Positions 6,355-6,905 of a stretch of 6,905 bases of DNA are shown in pieces. Within the stretch, counting starts at the first letter, position 1. Each line of letters begins with the position of its first letter. The position numbers and the translations under genes were made by a program. The stretch covers positions 1 to 6,905 of the forward strand of contig CANFNE010000134.1 of the NCBI GenBank assembly GCA_947448105.1, given 5' to 3'. Origin of the DNA: Burkholderiales bacterium (GTDB lineage Bacteria; Pseudomonadota; Gammaproteobacteria; Burkholderiales; Burkholderiaceae_C). The notes beneath the pieces are model-generated. The model was not told where the DNA came from and did not search any database. It worked only from the letters and a program-made list of their open reading frames with translations.

Positions 6355-6905
6355 ATGTCCATCTTTATCAACAAAGACACCCGCGTCATCACCCAAGGCA
6401 TTACTGGCAAGACCGGCCAGTTCCACACCGAAAAGTGCCAGGAATACGCCAACGGCAAAGAATGCTTTGTGGCCGGTGTGAACCCCAAAAAAGCCGGCGA
6501 GTCGATCTTCAACATCCCGATCTACGCCTCGGTCAAAGAAGCCGCTGCCGATACGGGTGCCACCGTGTCCGTCATCTACGTGCCGCCAGCCGGTGCTGCT
6601 GCCGCCATCTGGGAGGCTGTGGAAGCCGACCTGGACCTGGCCATCTGCATTACCGAAGGCATTCCCGTCAAAGACATGCTCGAAGTGCGCAACCGCATGC
6701 GCGCCAAAGAAGCCGCCGGCGGCAAAAAAACGCTCTTGCTCGGGCCCAACTGCCCCGGCCTGATCACGCCTGACGAGATCAAGATCGGCATCATGCCCGG
6801 CCACATCCACCGCAAGGGCCGCATTGGCGTGGTCAGCCGCTCCGGCACGCTCACCTACGAAGCCGTGGCGCAACTCACCGAAATCGGTCTGGGCCAGTCG
6901 TCCGC
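6355..6905 (+). CDS. sucD: Succinyl-CoA synthetase alpha subunit (partial, 3' end cut)
   Basis: The first 183 codons and two bases of sucD; the frame runs open off the right edge of the window (family length about 290-297). The alpha subunit binds CoA and carries the phosphohistidine formed during the reaction with SucC. Visible are the N-terminal CoA-binding Rossmann part with TQGITGKTGQFHTE (13-26), AGVNPKKAG (40-48), IYVPPAGAAAAIWEA (74-88), CITEGIP (98-104), the GPNCPG loop (130-135), GIMPGHIHRKGRIGVVSRSG and TLTYEA (145-170). The active-site histidine lies further on and is not in the window. It starts 18 nt after the sucC stop; a weak GAAAG precedes the ATG. Confidence 0.98.
   Translation, partial: MSIFINKDTRVITQGITGKTGQFHTEKCQEYANGKECFVAGVNPKKAGESIFNIPIYASVKEAAADTGATVSVIYVPPAGAAAAIWEAVEADLDLAICITEGIPVKDMLEVRNRMRAKEAAGGKKTLLLGPNCPGLITPDEIKIGIMPGHIHRKGRIGVVSRSGTLTYEAVAQLTEIGLGQSS

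Noticed and set aside
4954..6873. A 639-codon open frame on the minus strand opposite sucC and sucD
   Set aside because: It is antisense to two certain genes, begins inside sucD, and is rich in His/Gly/Asp/Val as expected from reading GC-biased codons on the opposite strand. No family similarity is visible.

Overview
The window looks like a chromosomal housekeeping segment of a GC-rich betaproteobacterium, most likely family Comamonadaceae (Burkholderiales; Rhodoferax/Polaromonas/Acidovorax-like). The evidence is the RecA, RecX and SucCD sequences, the strong G/C preference at third codon positions, and a GC-rich intergenic repeat at the left edge of a kind I remember from Comamonadaceae. Genus and species cannot be fixed by eye. 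No phage, transposase, CRISPR, tRNA or rRNA gene is visible, and I see no clearly new multi-gene system.

Layout from left to right. At 1-165 lie two identical 80-bp copies of a hairpin-rich repeat. Next come two minus-strand regulators: an OmpR/PhoB-type response regulator (168-842) and a MarR-type repressor (979-1461). A 145-bp divergent region separates the MarR gene from recA and holds a degenerate LexA box, with a second LexA-like site just downstream. The plus strand then carries recA (1607-2692) and recX (2830-3291), the recombinase and its modulator, followed by a compact parD-parE type II toxin-antitoxin pair (3332-3951) with a perfect operator-like dyad right after the recX stop. On the minus strand is a short (type 2) argC (4022-4957). 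A 209-bp divergent region follows, with a terminator-like hairpin plus competing A/T tracts on the argC side and a possible promoter on the sucC side. The window ends with sucC (5167-6336) and the first 183 codons of sucD.

How they fit together: recA-recX is the SOS recombination unit under likely LexA control. sucC-sucD encode the two subunits of succinyl-CoA synthetase (TCA cycle). argC performs the third step of arginine synthesis. From memory, recX and sucC lie close together in many Burkholderiales, so parDE and argC may be later insertions into that interval; parDE also has visibly less GC-biased codons than its neighbours. The most interesting non-coding structures are the argC leader, the paired LexA-like sites and the tandem 85-bp-period repeat.
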